A stretch of 16,452 nt of DNA from JAAYGT01 sp050252075 (GCA_050252075.1 JBFWLP010000073.1:1-16452); one strand, 5' to 3'. Numbered from the stretch's first letter, positions 1 to 8,307 are shown. A program made the numbers and translations. Notes: generated from the letters alone by a model not told the origin.

Positions 1-2
1 AC

Positions 3-734
3 ATAGCATGGATCACCATTAACCGGCCCGAGCGCATGAACGCGCTGGGCGCAGGAACCATTGCACGCTTGATCCAGGCGTCACTCATGCTGGATCAGGA
101 TCCCGATGTGCGGGTGCTGGTATACACCGGAGCGGGCGAGCGAGCGTTTTCCGCAGGGCTCGATTTAAAGGAGCTGGAGGCTTCCGGAAAAATGCGCGAT
201 CCCATGAAGGGTGAGATGCGCAATCAGAATGAAGTGATCCTGGAGCTTTCCAAGCCGACAATTGCTGCCATCAACGGTGTGGCCGCCGGAGCGGGTTGCG
301 AGCTGGCGCTCGCCTGCGACTTGCGTGTGGGGGCGGCGCACGCCAACATTGGTTTGCCCGAAGCGAAAGTGGGCATGGCAGCCAACTTCGCCAGTGTCGT
401 GTTGCCGCAACTGATCGGCCGCGGCAAGGCGCTGGAGCTGATGTTCACCGGCGATATGGTCAGTATGCAAGAGGCACAGGCTCTGGGCATGGTGAACCGG
501 GTGGTGCAGCCCGAGCTGCTGATTGAACAAACCCGGCAGCTAGCGCTCAAGATTGCCGGGAATGCGCCGCTCTCGGTGCAGCGTATCAAGGCAATGGCGT
601 TAAAAAGCGCGGGGCTTCCCACGGCAGCCGGGCTAAGGCTGGCAGTAGGGCCCAATCCTTTTGAAAGCGAAGACCGCAAAGAAGGTGCCCGCGCGTTTGT
701 TGAGAAACGCAAGCCCCGGTTTGTGGGGCGTTGA
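3..734 (+). CDS. Enoyl-CoA hydratase/isomerase (crotonase) family protein, 5'-truncated by the window edge
   Basis: The enzyme probably hydrates a 2-enoyl-CoA in a cytoplasmic acyl-CoA breakdown pathway. The reading frame is open to the left edge: codons before the ATG at 36 read A-W-I-T-I-N-R-P-E-R, the usual first strand of crotonases, so the true start lies outside the window. The oxyanion-hole stretch INGVAAGAGCELALACD is clear. The two catalytic glutamates of hydratases (Glu144 and Glu164 in the rat enzyme) are both present, in GCEL and in GLPEAKVG, with the family's exact 20-residue spacing. This favours a true hydratase over an isomerase. The C-terminal end with FVEKRKPRF is typical. 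It is convergent with the lyase gene and ends 21 bp from it. The substrate cannot be told from sequence. Confidence 0.93.
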   Translation: MAWITINRPERMNALGAGTIARLIQASLMLDQDPDVRVLVYTGAGERAFSAGLDLKELEASGKMRDPMKGEMRNQNEVILELSKPTIAAINGVAAGAGCELALACDLRVGAAHANIGLPEAKVGMAANFASVVLPQLIGRGKALELMFTGDMVSMQEAQALGMVNRVVQPELLIEQTRQLALKIAGNAPLSVQRIKAMALKSAGLPTAAGLRLAVGPNPFESEDRKEGARAFVEKRKPRFVGR

Positions 735-755
735 TGCATCTGGCTGTGGCGGCGG

Positions 756-2252
756 TCAAGCCGCCGTCATGGAAACCCTGTTGGCGATTTCGGCGGCCAG
801 GCGCTGGTTGGCGTCATCAATCGTTCGTTTTTTCTGTTCAAGTGTTCGCTGTATTTGCTCAAGCCGGGTGTGCCGCAGGCGCAGCATGGCCTCAATACTT
901 TCTTGCCCCGGGCTGCCGGCAGTTTGTTTCATCTGGACATTACGTGCGGGGTCAAGTGCGGCCTGCAGCTTGTCGTTGGGCAACCCCAGCTTTCTCCCGA
1001 AGAGCTGGGTGGATACGTCATCGAGATCGAGGCAGGAAATGTCTTGGGGCCGTTGGGAGCGTGCGGTTGCCTGTCGAACCAGGGTTGCCACCACAAGATA
1101 CGCTGATCTGAACGGCAGCCCGCATTCTTGTACCAGAAGGTTAGCCAACTCGGTTGCGCCGGAAAACTGCCCCGAGCAATTGGACAGCATGGCCTCCCGT
1201 TTGGGTGTCAAGGCTGTCAGTACGCCGCACATTACGCGGACCATCGCGGTTGCATCGTTCAATATTTCGTTGACAGGTACATTGATCTCGTAGCTCATGT
1301 CGCGCGAATGGGCAAATATGGTGCCCTTGACGGTGCCAAGCGCTCCCATCAAGTGGCCGTTAACTCGTGCTGAACGCGCCCTCAGACTCTCAAGAAAAAA
1401 ATTAGGGTTGCGCTTCTGGGGCATGATGCTGCTGGAATAACAATAGCCGTCCGGTAAATCAAACATGTTATGTTCGGAAGTGACCCACAGAATTATGTGG
1501 TCGGTCACCCGTGCGATGTTGCCGCACAGAATGGCAAGCGCTGATCCTGCCTGCAACAAATAATCGCGCGATGCGACGGCATCGTATGAATTTTCTGCAA
1601 CACCGCCGCAACCCAGCAGTGCTGCCGTCAGGTCGCGATCAAGCGGAAAGCTGCTGCCGGCCAATGCGGCTGCGCCCAGCGCAGACACATTGGCCTCGTC
1701 ATACGCCGACATTACCCGTCGAATATCACGATCAATGACATCGAAGAAGCCCAGCAGGTAGTGTCCCAGAGTGATTGGCTCGGCGTGCTGAAGATGCGTA
1801 TAGCCGGGCATCACCGTTCCCGCTTCTTTACCGGCTTTATCAATAATGGCGCTTTGCAGATCGACAAGGCAGTCAAGAACCCCCAGCAGCTTGTCGCGGG
1901 TCATGAGGCGGGATGCGGTGGCATACAGATCGTTGCGACTTCGTCCCGTGTGCATGCGGCCGCCCAAATCACCCGTGCGTTCTATGACAAACCGCTCCAT
2001 TTGCATGTAGAGGTCGGTATTCAAGTGGAGACTCAGACCTGCCTTTCCGGCGTGCTCAAGCCCAAGCAGTGCGGTCAAAAGCTTGTCCGTATCCTGACTA
2101 TCCAGCAAACCAACGGTTGAAAGCATAACGACGTGCGCTTTGTGAATTTTCAGATGCACGTCGAAGTACTCTTCTTGATCTTTCAAGAAGGGTGTCATCA
2201 AATGTTCTACAACCTCTGGCGCCTTGCTCTCGGAACTCAGTCTTCCACCCAT
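756..2252 (-). CDS. Argininosuccinate lyase/fumarase superfamily enzyme, probably not ArgH
   Basis: This is a 498-residue cytoplasmic lyase that should eliminate fumarate or a similar product from a C-N or C-O substrate. Superfamily motifs in order are TGRSRND (residues 102-108), YTHLQHAEP (151-159, with the catalytic-type His153) and the signature SSSIMPQKRNP (273-283, with the catalytic serine loop). After the signature, true argininosuccinate lyases usually read NPD...RGKSGRV. Here it reads NPNFFLESLRARSARV, which alters substrate-contact positions. I chose the ATG at 2252 because AAGGGGAAA lies just upstream and this start falls 13 bp after the Bug stop codon. A longer frame would run back into the Bug gene. 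It is second in a Bug-lyase operon facing a LysR gene. Its relatives may include aminopolycarboxylate lyases such as EDDS lyase, but this is inference only. Confidence 0.88.
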   Translation of the reverse strand: MGGRLSSESKAPEVVEHLMTPFLKDQEEYFDVHLKIHKAHVVMLSTVGLLDSQDTDKLLTALLGLEHAGKAGLSLHLNTDLYMQMERFVIERTGDLGGRMHTGRSRNDLYATASRLMTRDKLLGVLDCLVDLQSAIIDKAGKEAGTVMPGYTHLQHAEPITLGHYLLGFFDVIDRDIRRVMSAYDEANVSALGAAALAGSSFPLDRDLTAALLGCGGVAENSYDAVASRDYLLQAGSALAILCGNIARVTDHIILWVTSEHNMFDLPDGYCYSSSIMPQKRNPNFFLESLRARSARVNGHLMGALGTVKGTIFAHSRDMSYEINVPVNEILNDATAMVRVMCGVLTALTPKREAMLSNCSGQFSGATELANLLVQECGLPFRSAYLVVATLVRQATARSQRPQDISCLDLDDVSTQLFGRKLGLPNDKLQAALDPARNVQMKQTAGSPGQESIEAMLRLRHTRLEQIQRTLEQKKRTIDDANQRLAAEIANRVSMTAA

Positions 2253-2265
2253 GAAATTTCCCCTT

Positions 2266-3240
2266 TTACTCTTTGATGCCGGCGAGTTCGGCAACACGGC
2301 GCTGAAGTTCGACATTGCGTTGCATGAACTGTTGATAGTCGGGTCCGTCAAGGTACCCGGGTTTTGAGCCCGCTTTTTTCAGACGCTCCTGAATTTCGGG
2401 GTCATTAAGTGCTTGCTGAAACGCTCTGCGTAGCACTGCAAGCTGGGCATCAGGCGCCTGGGCGCTGCCGATGAAACCGTCAAATGTGACGTACGATGCC
2501 TTCTCAAAGCCCAGTTCGGCCACTGTGGGTACAGTGGGCAAATCAGGATCCCGTTGTTCCGAGGTCACGGCCAGTGCGACCAGATCGCCTTTTTCCAGCT
2601 GCCCTTTGGCCGTCGCAATGGTAACGATGGCAATATCAGTGTGCCCAGCCAGCGCGGAAAGCATGGCTTTCGTTCCGCCGTCGAAAGGTATGTGCCGCAG
2701 CTTTGCCCCGGTTGTTTGGGTAAACAACTCGCCATAAATGTGTGCCGGGCTCTTGTTGCCCCATGAGCCAAACGTGACAGTGTCCGGGTTGCGTTTGGCC
2801 TCTTCGATAAATGCCTTGAAATCGGCGAAACGTCCCGACTTGGTAACCAGAAGCATCGGGTTCACCACGGCACGGGCAATGGCAGAGACTTCGTTCAGGG
2901 AGTAGGGCTGCTTGGTTCCGATGGCGATAAGCGGGCCAAGGTTGGAGTTGCCTCCGGCACCAATCCGGTAGGCATCTTTCGCACTGATGACATAGCTGGT
3001 GCCTATGGCGCCGGCGGCGCCGGGCTTGTTGACGATTACCACGGGTACTTTAAGAATTTCCGAGACACGCTGTCCGACAATACGTGACATGGTGTCTGTT
3101 CCACCACCGGGTCCGTAGGGGACCACAAGTTCGATTTGTCGATTGGGAAAGTCCTGCTGAGCCTGGGCGGTGGCACCAAAAAGCAAGCCGCCAACCAGCG
3201 GCAGCGCGCCCATGAAACGGGGAAAGGTGGAGCGTAGCAT
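2266..3240 (-). CDS. Bug/TctC-family tripartite tricarboxylate transporter substrate-binding protein
   Basis: A 324-residue periplasmic solute receptor that would bind a carboxylate-type ligand. It begins with a signal peptide: MLRSTFPRF, a hydrophobic stretch, then ATAQA followed by QQDFPNR, with cleavage likely after AQA. The Bug fold is shown by VVPYGPGGGTDTMSRI, NKPGAAGAIGT and the late LPTVPTVAELGF motif. The ATG at 3240 is preferred over an upstream in-frame codon because AAGGAAA precedes it and the signal peptide starts there. The lyase gene follows after a 13-bp gap, so the two are probably cotranscribed. No TctA or TctB membrane subunit is present, so this is an orphan receptor, as is common in Bordetella relatives. 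The ligand is probably the lyase substrate (inference). Confidence 0.93.
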   Translation of the reverse strand: MLRSTFPRFMGALPLVGGLLFGATAQAQQDFPNRQIELVVPYGPGGGTDTMSRIVGQRVSEILKVPVVIVNKPGAAGAIGTSYVISAKDAYRIGAGGNSNLGPLIAIGTKQPYSLNEVSAIARAVVNPMLLVTKSGRFADFKAFIEEAKRNPDTVTFGSWGNKSPAHIYGELFTQTTGAKLRHIPFDGGTKAMLSALAGHTDIAIVTIATAKGQLEKGDLVALAVTSEQRDPDLPTVPTVAELGFEKASYVTFDGFIGSAQAPDAQLAVLRRAFQQALNDPEIQERLKKAGSKPGYLDGPDYQQFMQRNVELQRRVAELAGIKE

Positions 3241-3306
3241 CGTATTTTCCTTTTTAAAAACCGGGGAGCCGGATAACGAAAGTACTGCCAAGGGAGCCGC
3301 GAAAAA

Positions 3307-3339
3307 AGTTTACGAATCTACAATCATGAGATCAAATGA
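3307..3339 (-). promoter_or_regulatory. Candidate promoter and operator of the Bug-lyase unit
   Basis: Read on the minus strand, TTGATC (3335-3330) and TAAACT (3312-3307) are separated by exactly 17 bp, each matching four of six consensus bases. An inverted repeat TCAT-N8-ATGA (3324-3339) covers the -35 box. It could be bound by the divergently encoded LysR protein, whose family uses short dyads in shared intergenic regions. The whole gap (3241-3369, 129 bp) is AT-rich on the lysR side. The assignment rests on pattern only. Confidence 0.4.
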
Positions 3340-3369
3340 ATATTTTCGGCATCTGAATGCAAAAATGAT

Positions 3370-4254
3370 ATGAACCTCAGGCATATAGAAACGTTCAATG
3401 CGGTGATGCAGACTCTGTCGATGACCCGGGCGGCTGAATTGCTGCATACGTCGCAATCCAACATTAGCCGGACCATCGGGCAGTTGCAGCGGGAAACGGG
3501 GCTACGGTTGTTTGATCGCGTCGGTCTGCGCCTGGTCGCCACTCCGGAGGCCGAGGCTTTACTGAAAGAGGTCAAGCGTGTGTATGTAAGTGTTGACACA
3601 ATATCCGAGGCCGCAGAGCGCATTCGCAGGCTGGGTGCCGAGGGGCTGCGTGTCGCCGTTTCGCCGGCCCTGGGAACCGGACTTATTCCCCGGGCTCTTG
3701 CCGCGTTTCGCAAGCGGCGCCCTGGGATATCCGTCACAGTGCATACGTCGGATTCGGCCACGATCTGCAAGTGGACGGAAGCGGGTTACTGCGACTTTGG
3801 GTTGGTGGCGTATGTTGCTTTGCCTCAAGGCGTGGAAGAACACCTGCTGCATCGCGAACGTGCGGTGTGTATTGTTCCCGATGGGCACAGGCTGGCCGGG
3901 TATTCCGTGGTTACGCCCGATGATCTGGCCGGCGAGTGTTTCATTTCTATGCCAACGACTGATCGAGTGCGGCGAGCTATTGATGATCTGTTCGTTCCTG
4001 AAACGCGCCGCCTGGAGCTCGAAACATCGCACGCGGCAACGATTTGCCTGATGGTTGCCCAAGGGCTTGGGGTCAGTATTGTGAACCCCATGCTGCATAG
4101 AGCGCTGGCGCTGAACAATGTCGTGCCCGTGCCGTTCGAGCCTGCGATGTACTTTGAGTGCCATTCCGTGCATGCAAAGCATCGCCTGGAACAAGCCATT
4201 GTGCCGGAATTTATCGAGACGGTGCAGCGTGTGCTGAAGGGTGAGGAATCGTAG
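3370..4254 (+). CDS. LysR-family transcriptional regulator
   Basis: A 294-residue DNA-binding regulator. The winged helix-turn-helix is at residues 1-60: MNLRHIETFNAVMQTLSMTRAAELLHTSQSNISRTIGQLQ written in family order, beginning at MNLRHIETF and ending at RTIGQLQRETGLRLF. The LysR-substrate effector domain spans about residue 90 to the end, with GLRVAVSPALGTGLIP and GLGVSIVNPML. The length is normal for the family. It is divergent from the Bug-lyase unit with 129 bp between them, so it most likely senses the transported acid or a product and controls that unit and itself. The start has no strong Shine-Dalgarno (only an A-rich leader), but the helix-turn-helix begins right at this ATG. The effector is unknown. 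Confidence 0.92.
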   Translation: MNLRHIETFNAVMQTLSMTRAAELLHTSQSNISRTIGQLQRETGLRLFDRVGLRLVATPEAEALLKEVKRVYVSVDTISEAAERIRRLGAEGLRVAVSPALGTGLIPRALAAFRKRRPGISVTVHTSDSATICKWTEAGYCDFGLVAYVALPQGVEEHLLHRERAVCIVPDGHRLAGYSVVTPDDLAGECFISMPTTDRVRRAIDDLFVPETRRLELETSHAATICLMVAQGLGVSIVNPMLHRALALNNVVPVPFEPAMYFECHSVHAKHRLEQAIVPEFIETVQRVLKGEES

Positions 4255-4264
4255 GCCTGCAAGG

Positions 4265-4279
4265 AATGGCTTGGCCATT
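4265..4279 (+). terminator. Small hairpin after lysR, weak terminator candidate
   Basis: AATGGC, a TTG loop, then GCCATT form a six-base-pair hairpin 11 bp after the LysR stop codon. There is no T tract after it, so it may only be a weak or Rho-assisted end. The remaining 69 bp up to the HIT gene contain a TATGAT box (4297-4302) that could be its -10 element, without a convincing -35. Confidence 0.25.
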
Positions 4280-4348
4280 GCTGTTGCGACCTGCAGTATG
4301 ATGGCGGCTCAGTGGTAAGAACGTAACATAAAGACACAAAGGAGACTC

Positions 4349-4783
4349 ATGAATTCATCCGCCGACTGCATTTTCTGCCGTATCACCGCCGGTGCGATCC
4401 CCGCCCACGTGGTTTATGAAGACGACGACCTGAAGGCTTTTCTGGATATTCATCCTATTCGCCCCGGACATGTTCTGATCGTGCCCAAATCACATCACGA
4501 CTATTTTGATGACCTGCCGGCGGCCCTGGCGGCAAAGGTGGTGCATCTGGGGCAGCGTCTGGCCAAGGCCATGAAGGCGATCTACCGGGTTGAGCGTGTG
4601 GCCTTCATGTTTACCGGCACCGACGTGAAGCACGTTCATGCCCACGTGATACCGATGCACGAAAAAACCGACATCGTATCGCCCGTACAGATTGAGCAGA
4701 ACGAGTTAAGCTTCCGGCCCGCGCCGGCGGCGGATCCCGCAGAATTGCAGAAGGTACTGAAGGAGCTCCGGGAGCGGCTCTAG
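4349..4783 (+). CDS. HIT-family (histidine triad) nucleotide hydrolase
   Basis: A 144-residue cytoplasmic protein of the Hint/Fhit-like HIT superfamily, whose members hydrolyse or transfer nucleotidyl groups from substrates such as AMP-lysine or dinucleoside polyphosphates. The triad motif HVHAHVIP starts at residue 95, with the active histidines in the H-x-H-x-H arrangement. An N-terminal CIFCRI pair of cysteines (7 and 10) is typical of zinc-bearing bacterial HIT proteins. The conserved FLDIHPIRPGHVLIVPK follows. AAGGAG precedes the ATG at a good distance. It is a single-gene unit, 94 bp after lysR, and converges on the Bug gene at 4857. The exact substrate is not predictable. Confidence 0.93.
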   Translation: MNSSADCIFCRITAGAIPAHVVYEDDDLKAFLDIHPIRPGHVLIVPKSHHDYFDDLPAALAAKVVHLGQRLAKAMKAIYRVERVAFMFTGTDVKHVHAHVIPMHEKTDIVSPVQIEQNELSFRPAPAADPAELQKVLKELRERL

Positions 4784-4799
4784 GGTTCAGAAACCTACC

Positions 4800-4838
4800 A
4801 ACCACCCCGACCTGGGTACTCTTCAAGTCGGGGTGGTT
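4800..4838. terminator. Bidirectional hairpin between convergent HIT and Bug genes
   Basis: AACCACCCCGAC (4800-4811) and GTCGGGGTGGTT (4827-4838) are perfect 12-bp complements around a 15-base loop, lying between the HIT stop codon and the Bug stop codon. The stem is GC-rich and placed where both transcripts should end. Neither side has a real T tract, so it may work as an RNA-stabilising 3' end or a partial terminator. Confidence 0.65.
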
Positions 4839-4856
4839 GCGCGATGTCCGCAGGCG

Positions 4857-5834
4857 TTACTTGCTTAGCTCCAGACCCTGAATGACTTTGGCCCATCGCT
4901 CAGATTCGCCGGTGATGAACGACTGGCACTGCTCCGGCGTTGTGTCCATGACATTGGCCCCCTGGAACTTCAGGCTCTTCAGAACCTCGGGGTCTTTCAG
5001 TGCCAAATTCAATGCTGCATTGAATTTTTCAAGCACGGCAGGCGGTGTTCCCTTGGGGGCTACCACGGCTTGCCAGGCATGTGCATTGAACCCTTTGAGC
5101 GCCGGTATTGATTCGCTTAGCGTGGGCACATCGGGAAGTACTTCGGAGCGTTTGTCGGATGTGACGGCTAAGGCTTTCAGGTCGCCATTCTTTATAAAAG
5201 GCATTGCGCTATTGAATGCGCCGGAGAACATAAAGTGCGTATCGCCAGCGACAAGCCCTGTTAATGCCGGACCGTTCCCTTTGTAAGGCACAGCCTCAAA
5301 TTTCAGGTTCATCTTGCTGGACATATCAAGCGCCGCCAGCTGATCAATCGTTCCCTTACCTGAGTTCCCTGCAAAGTACTTGCCAGGATTATCCTGGAGT
5401 AGTTTGTAGAATGCCTGAGCGGAATCTGCCGGTACCGTTTTGTGAACCAGCAGAATCAGCGGGACTGCCGATGAGCAGCCTACTGCTGAGAAGGCTTTCT
5501 TTGGATCAAGGTCTGGGCGCTCATAGAGCGCCGGGGCGATAGTAATGGCGACGCTGGCAAACATGAGTGTGTAGCCATCGGCTTTTGATCCAGCCACAGC
5601 TTGTGCGGCAATGTTTCCCCCGGCACCAGGTTTGTTCTCAATAATAATGGGGACGCCCAACTCTTCCGAAACTCTCTTGAAAAGGACACGGCCCAGTGAG
5701 TCGGTTGGCCCTCCGGGGGCAAATCCTATAACCATATTAATTGGCTTGTCGGGGTAGTTGGTATTTGCAAAACCGGCGGCAGGGCCGAGTGCAAATCCCG
5801 CAATAGCGGCCGCTACGATACTTCGCTTGAGCAT
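4857..5834 (-). CDS. Bug/TctC-family substrate-binding protein, last gene of the GntR operon
   Basis: A 325-residue periplasmic receptor. The signal peptide runs from MLKRSIVAAAIAGFALG to about AAGFA, and mature sequence begins near NTNYPDKPI. Bug motifs include MVIGFAPGGPTDSLGR, NKPGAGGNIAAQAVA, ADGYTLMFAS and LPDVPTLSE. The AAGGAG ribosome site (AAGGAGACAACT) precedes the ATG. It lies 69 bp after the rearranged CoA transferase and is read in the same direction. It therefore probably closes the operon and supplies the uptake step. No membrane subunits are nearby. It is only distantly similar to the Bug protein at 2266-3240, so a recent duplication is unlikely and the ligand probably differs. 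Confidence 0.93.
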   Translation of the reverse strand: MLKRSIVAAAIAGFALGPAAGFANTNYPDKPINMVIGFAPGGPTDSLGRVLFKRVSEELGVPIIIENKPGAGGNIAAQAVAGSKADGYTLMFASVAITIAPALYERPDLDPKKAFSAVGCSSAVPLILLVHKTVPADSAQAFYKLLQDNPGKYFAGNSGKGTIDQLAALDMSSKMNLKFEAVPYKGNGPALTGLVAGDTHFMFSGAFNSAMPFIKNGDLKALAVTSDKRSEVLPDVPTLSESIPALKGFNAHAWQAVVAPKGTPPAVLEKFNAALNLALKDPEVLKSLKFQGANVMDTTPEQCQSFITGESERWAKVIQGLELSK

Positions 5835-5903
5835 AGTTGTCTCCTTGAAATTTTTTAATACTTCTAGCTTTGCGATGGTTGAACAAGGCCTCGAATCATT
5901 AAG

Positions 5904-7319
5904 CTAGCTCCAGCTTGCTTCGTGGGCCCCGGTAGGAACTGGGGGTAAAGTCCAGTGTGCTTTCGTTCGTGAAAACTGTGCCACGGGCGGAAGTTGGTGA
6001 AGTGTCCCGTAAGGGCTATGTCGTGTTTCCAGTAACGGTTTTAAATCGTTGAATGCTTGAATGGCTTGAGCAGAAGGTAAGGTTTCCAATAAACCCAACT
6101 CTTGAATCCACATAGAGGTGCGCGTAAGAGCAATGTTTACGTGATAGCTACCGCCTTCTTCTGCCCGACGAATCAGCGCAAGGATTACCCCCAGGGCACC
6201 GAGATAGCCAGTGAGGTAGTCATTCAACAGAGTGCTCGGTACAAGTCTTGGTTGATCGGAATTTTCGGTAAGGGCAATTCCGCTGGCGGCTTGTCCCAAC
6301 TGTTCGAATCCACCACGTAACGCCCAAGGGCCCTCATGGCCAAATGCGCTTACAGAGACGTAGATAATGCCCGGTCTGATCGCAGCGGCTTCTTGTGCAC
6401 CAAACCCTTTACCTTTCATACTATCGGTGCGCCAGGACTGCACCATGACATCGGCGCGGGAAATCAATGACTGCAGACGCCGTTTGTCATCTGCCTGGTC
6501 TAAATCCAGGAATGCTGATCGCTTGCCAATATTGGTATCAACGGTTTGACGAAATGCGTCTTGCTGAAGTGGGTGCGATAGCCTGAGAACGTCAGCCCCT
6601 TGCTCGGCAAGGCTGCGTGCCACGATGGGGCCGGCAATTACGTGGCCCATGTCCAGTACGCGCAAACTGTCTAGTGGCCGTTGCCGGCCTGGACAAAATT
6701 CCGGGGCGCTGTCGCCTATTTTCTCGATTTGTATGACCGGGCGGTTCGATAACCATTGACCTTGTTCATGCTTGCGCCATTCGTCTGCGGTGCGTGCATA
6801 CACACCAGGCAATTTCTTTCCATCAAAAATAGCTTCCAGGGTCTCGGAGGAGTATTGCCCGATCGCCGCTTGAAGTGCTGAGGTTGAGTTCGCACACCCA
6901 AGCGTTTCAAGCACGCCGTCGCGCAGATGAGGATAAGAGCCAACGGGATAGAACCAGCGGTTGTCTGCTGTTTTGTAGAATCCTGCTTTCAGCTCCGTGA
7001 ATAGCGAGGCGGCCGATATGGAATAACCATTCTGTTGCTGAAACTGGCCGGGATTCAATCCGCATGTTGCCTGCAGATAGTCGATACCTACTGACTGGTG
7101 TGTGCCAGTACATAAGCTCCACCACTCTTCAATAGCCATGGCATAAGCCCCAATGGCACTTGCTGCAGCGACTGTCAGTTTATGTCGAGTATTCAATGTT
7201 GGGGCTACACCGAAAAGCCGCAATCTGTTCTCTACCTGCGCAGCTATTTCAGGGCGTGAGCTTAATAGCGCGCGAACCGCCGTCCAGGTTTCCCGATTTA
7301 GCGAACTAGAATTGTTCAT
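5904..7319 (-). CDS. Family III CoA transferase (CaiB/BaiF type) with rearranged domain order
   Basis: A 471-residue cytoplasmic enzyme that should move CoA between carboxylic acids. The usual N-terminal start of the family, PLDSLRVLDMGHVIAGP, appears only at residue 215. It is followed by GADVLRLSHP, NIGKRSAFLDL and the probable nucleophile Asp367 in NDYLTGYLGALG. Residues about 112-205 (YKTADNRWFYP to RTADEWRKHEQG) resemble the small domain that normally comes after the aspartate. The C-terminus (residues 432-471) is like the normal family end. So the small domain seems to sit in front of the Rossmann half. Its start overlaps the flavoprotein gene by 14 bp, suggesting coupled translation. 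It may work beside the canonical CoA transferase upstream or form a separate step. The substrate is unknown. Confidence 0.85.
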   Translation of the reverse strand: MNNSSSLNRETWTAVRALLSSRPEIAAQVENRLRLFGVAPTLNTRHKLTVAAASAIGAYAMAIEEWWSLCTGTHQSVGIDYLQATCGLNPGQFQQQNGYSISAASLFTELKAGFYKTADNRWFYPVGSYPHLRDGVLETLGCANSTSALQAAIGQYSSETLEAIFDGKKLPGVYARTADEWRKHEQGQWLSNRPVIQIEKIGDSAPEFCPGRQRPLDSLRVLDMGHVIAGPIVARSLAEQGADVLRLSHPLQQDAFRQTVDTNIGKRSAFLDLDQADDKRRLQSLISRADVMVQSWRTDSMKGKGFGAQEAAAIRPGIIYVSVSAFGHEGPWALRGGFEQLGQAASGIALTENSDQPRLVPSTLLNDYLTGYLGALGVILALIRRAEEGGSYHVNIALTRTSMWIQELGLLETLPSAQAIQAFNDLKPLLETRHSPYGTLHQLPPVAQFSRTKAHWTLPPVPTGAHEASWS

Positions 7320-8307
7320 GGCAGTTCCTTAGAAATTTCAACGATGGGCGTGTGGTGTCCTCTAGCCTTGTCCAGCCGGCGAGATACTCGTTCTCAAGGG
7401 TGTCGACGATATCCGACACCGACGTAATCGCGTTGATTGATCCGACGCCTTGACCCGCACCCCATATATCTCGCCACGGCTTTCTGTCATCACCGAATGT
7501 CGGGCGGCTTGCGGTTGCCATCGCTATTTCTGCAGGATCCAGGCCTGCAGCAACAATGCTTGGAATCAAATAGTTTCCATGAACGCCTGTGAAGAATGGT
7601 GTGTAAAGAATGTCGTTGGCGGCAGACTCAACGATCATCTGTTTATAAGCATCGGGTGCATTAGCCTCGGTGCTGGGGATGAAACGTGTTCCCATATAAA
7701 CATAGTCGGCACCCATTGCCCGGGCGCTCAGAATATCGGCCCCGCTGGTAATGGCGCCGGCGAGAACAAGCGGCCCATTGAATATTTGCCTGATTTCGCC
7801 CATAAGAGCAAACGGATTGAGAGTTCCTGCATGTCCTCCGGCCCCTGAGCAAACCAGTACCAGACCGTCTACTCCGGCATCAAGGGCTTTGCGTGCATGC
7901 CTTAGGTTTGTAACATCATGGAAAACCAGCCCTCCCCACCGATGAACGGTGTCAACGACGGCGCTTGGGGCTCTAAGGCTGGTGATGATAAGCGGTACGC
8001 GGTGTTTCTCGCAGATGGCCAGATCGTCCATCAATCGCGTATTCGAGTCGTGAATAATATGGTTTACGGCGTACGGGGGAATCGGTTGATCTGGCGATTT
8101 CTCCCTCACAGCACTTAACCCATTTTCAATCTCGGTCAGCCATGCATCCAGCAAATGTTGCGGACGAGCATTCAGGGCCGGAAACGTGCCAATAATGCCG
8201 CTGGCGCATTGCGCTATCACCATCTGTGGATTTGAAATGATGAATAAGGGGGAAGCGATGACGGGCAATCGCATGGGTCCCAGCAGATCGGTTACGCGCT
8301 GATTCAT
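7306..8307 (-). CDS. Nitronate monooxygenase / 2-nitropropane dioxygenase-like flavoprotein
   Basis: A 333-residue TIM-barrel flavin enzyme of the nitronate monooxygenase/FabK-like family. Visible motifs are LPVIASPLFIISNP near the N-terminus, the conserved FPALNARP (about 42-49), CSGAGGHAG with the catalytic-type His159, and AGAITSGADILSARAMGADYVYMGTRF, the FMN phosphate site. I chose the ATG at 8307 because homologous proteins start just before this barrel strand. A TTG at 8349 would add 14 residues without recognisable content, and neither start has a strong ribosome site. It lies between the carboxyltransferase and the second CoA transferase and overlaps the latter by 14 bp. Family names are broad: members also act as enoyl reductases or oxidases, so nitro-compound chemistry is not established. 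Confidence 0.85.
   Translation of the reverse strand: MNQRVTDLLGPMRLPVIASPLFIISNPQMVIAQCASGIIGTFPALNARPQHLLDAWLTEIENGLSAVREKSPDQPIPPYAVNHIIHDSNTRLMDDLAICEKHRVPLIITSLRAPSAVVDTVHRWGGLVFHDVTNLRHARKALDAGVDGLVLVCSGAGGHAGTLNPFALMGEIRQIFNGPLVLAGAITSGADILSARAMGADYVYMGTRFIPSTEANAPDAYKQMIVESAANDILYTPFFTGVHGNYLIPSIVAAGLDPAEIAMATASRPTFGDDRKPWRDIWGAGQGVGSINAITSVSDIVDTLENEYLAGWTRLEDTTRPSLKFLRNCHEQF

Noticed and set aside
224..739. A 171-codon minus-strand frame
   Set aside because: Antisense to the crotonase gene, whose catalytic glutamates and motifs fix the true strand.
748..765. Hairpin GGCGGC-GGTCAA-GCCGCC between the convergent crotonase and lyase genes
   Set aside because: Only six base pairs, partly inside the lyase coding end, and without a T tract on either strand. 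It is too weak to call a terminator.
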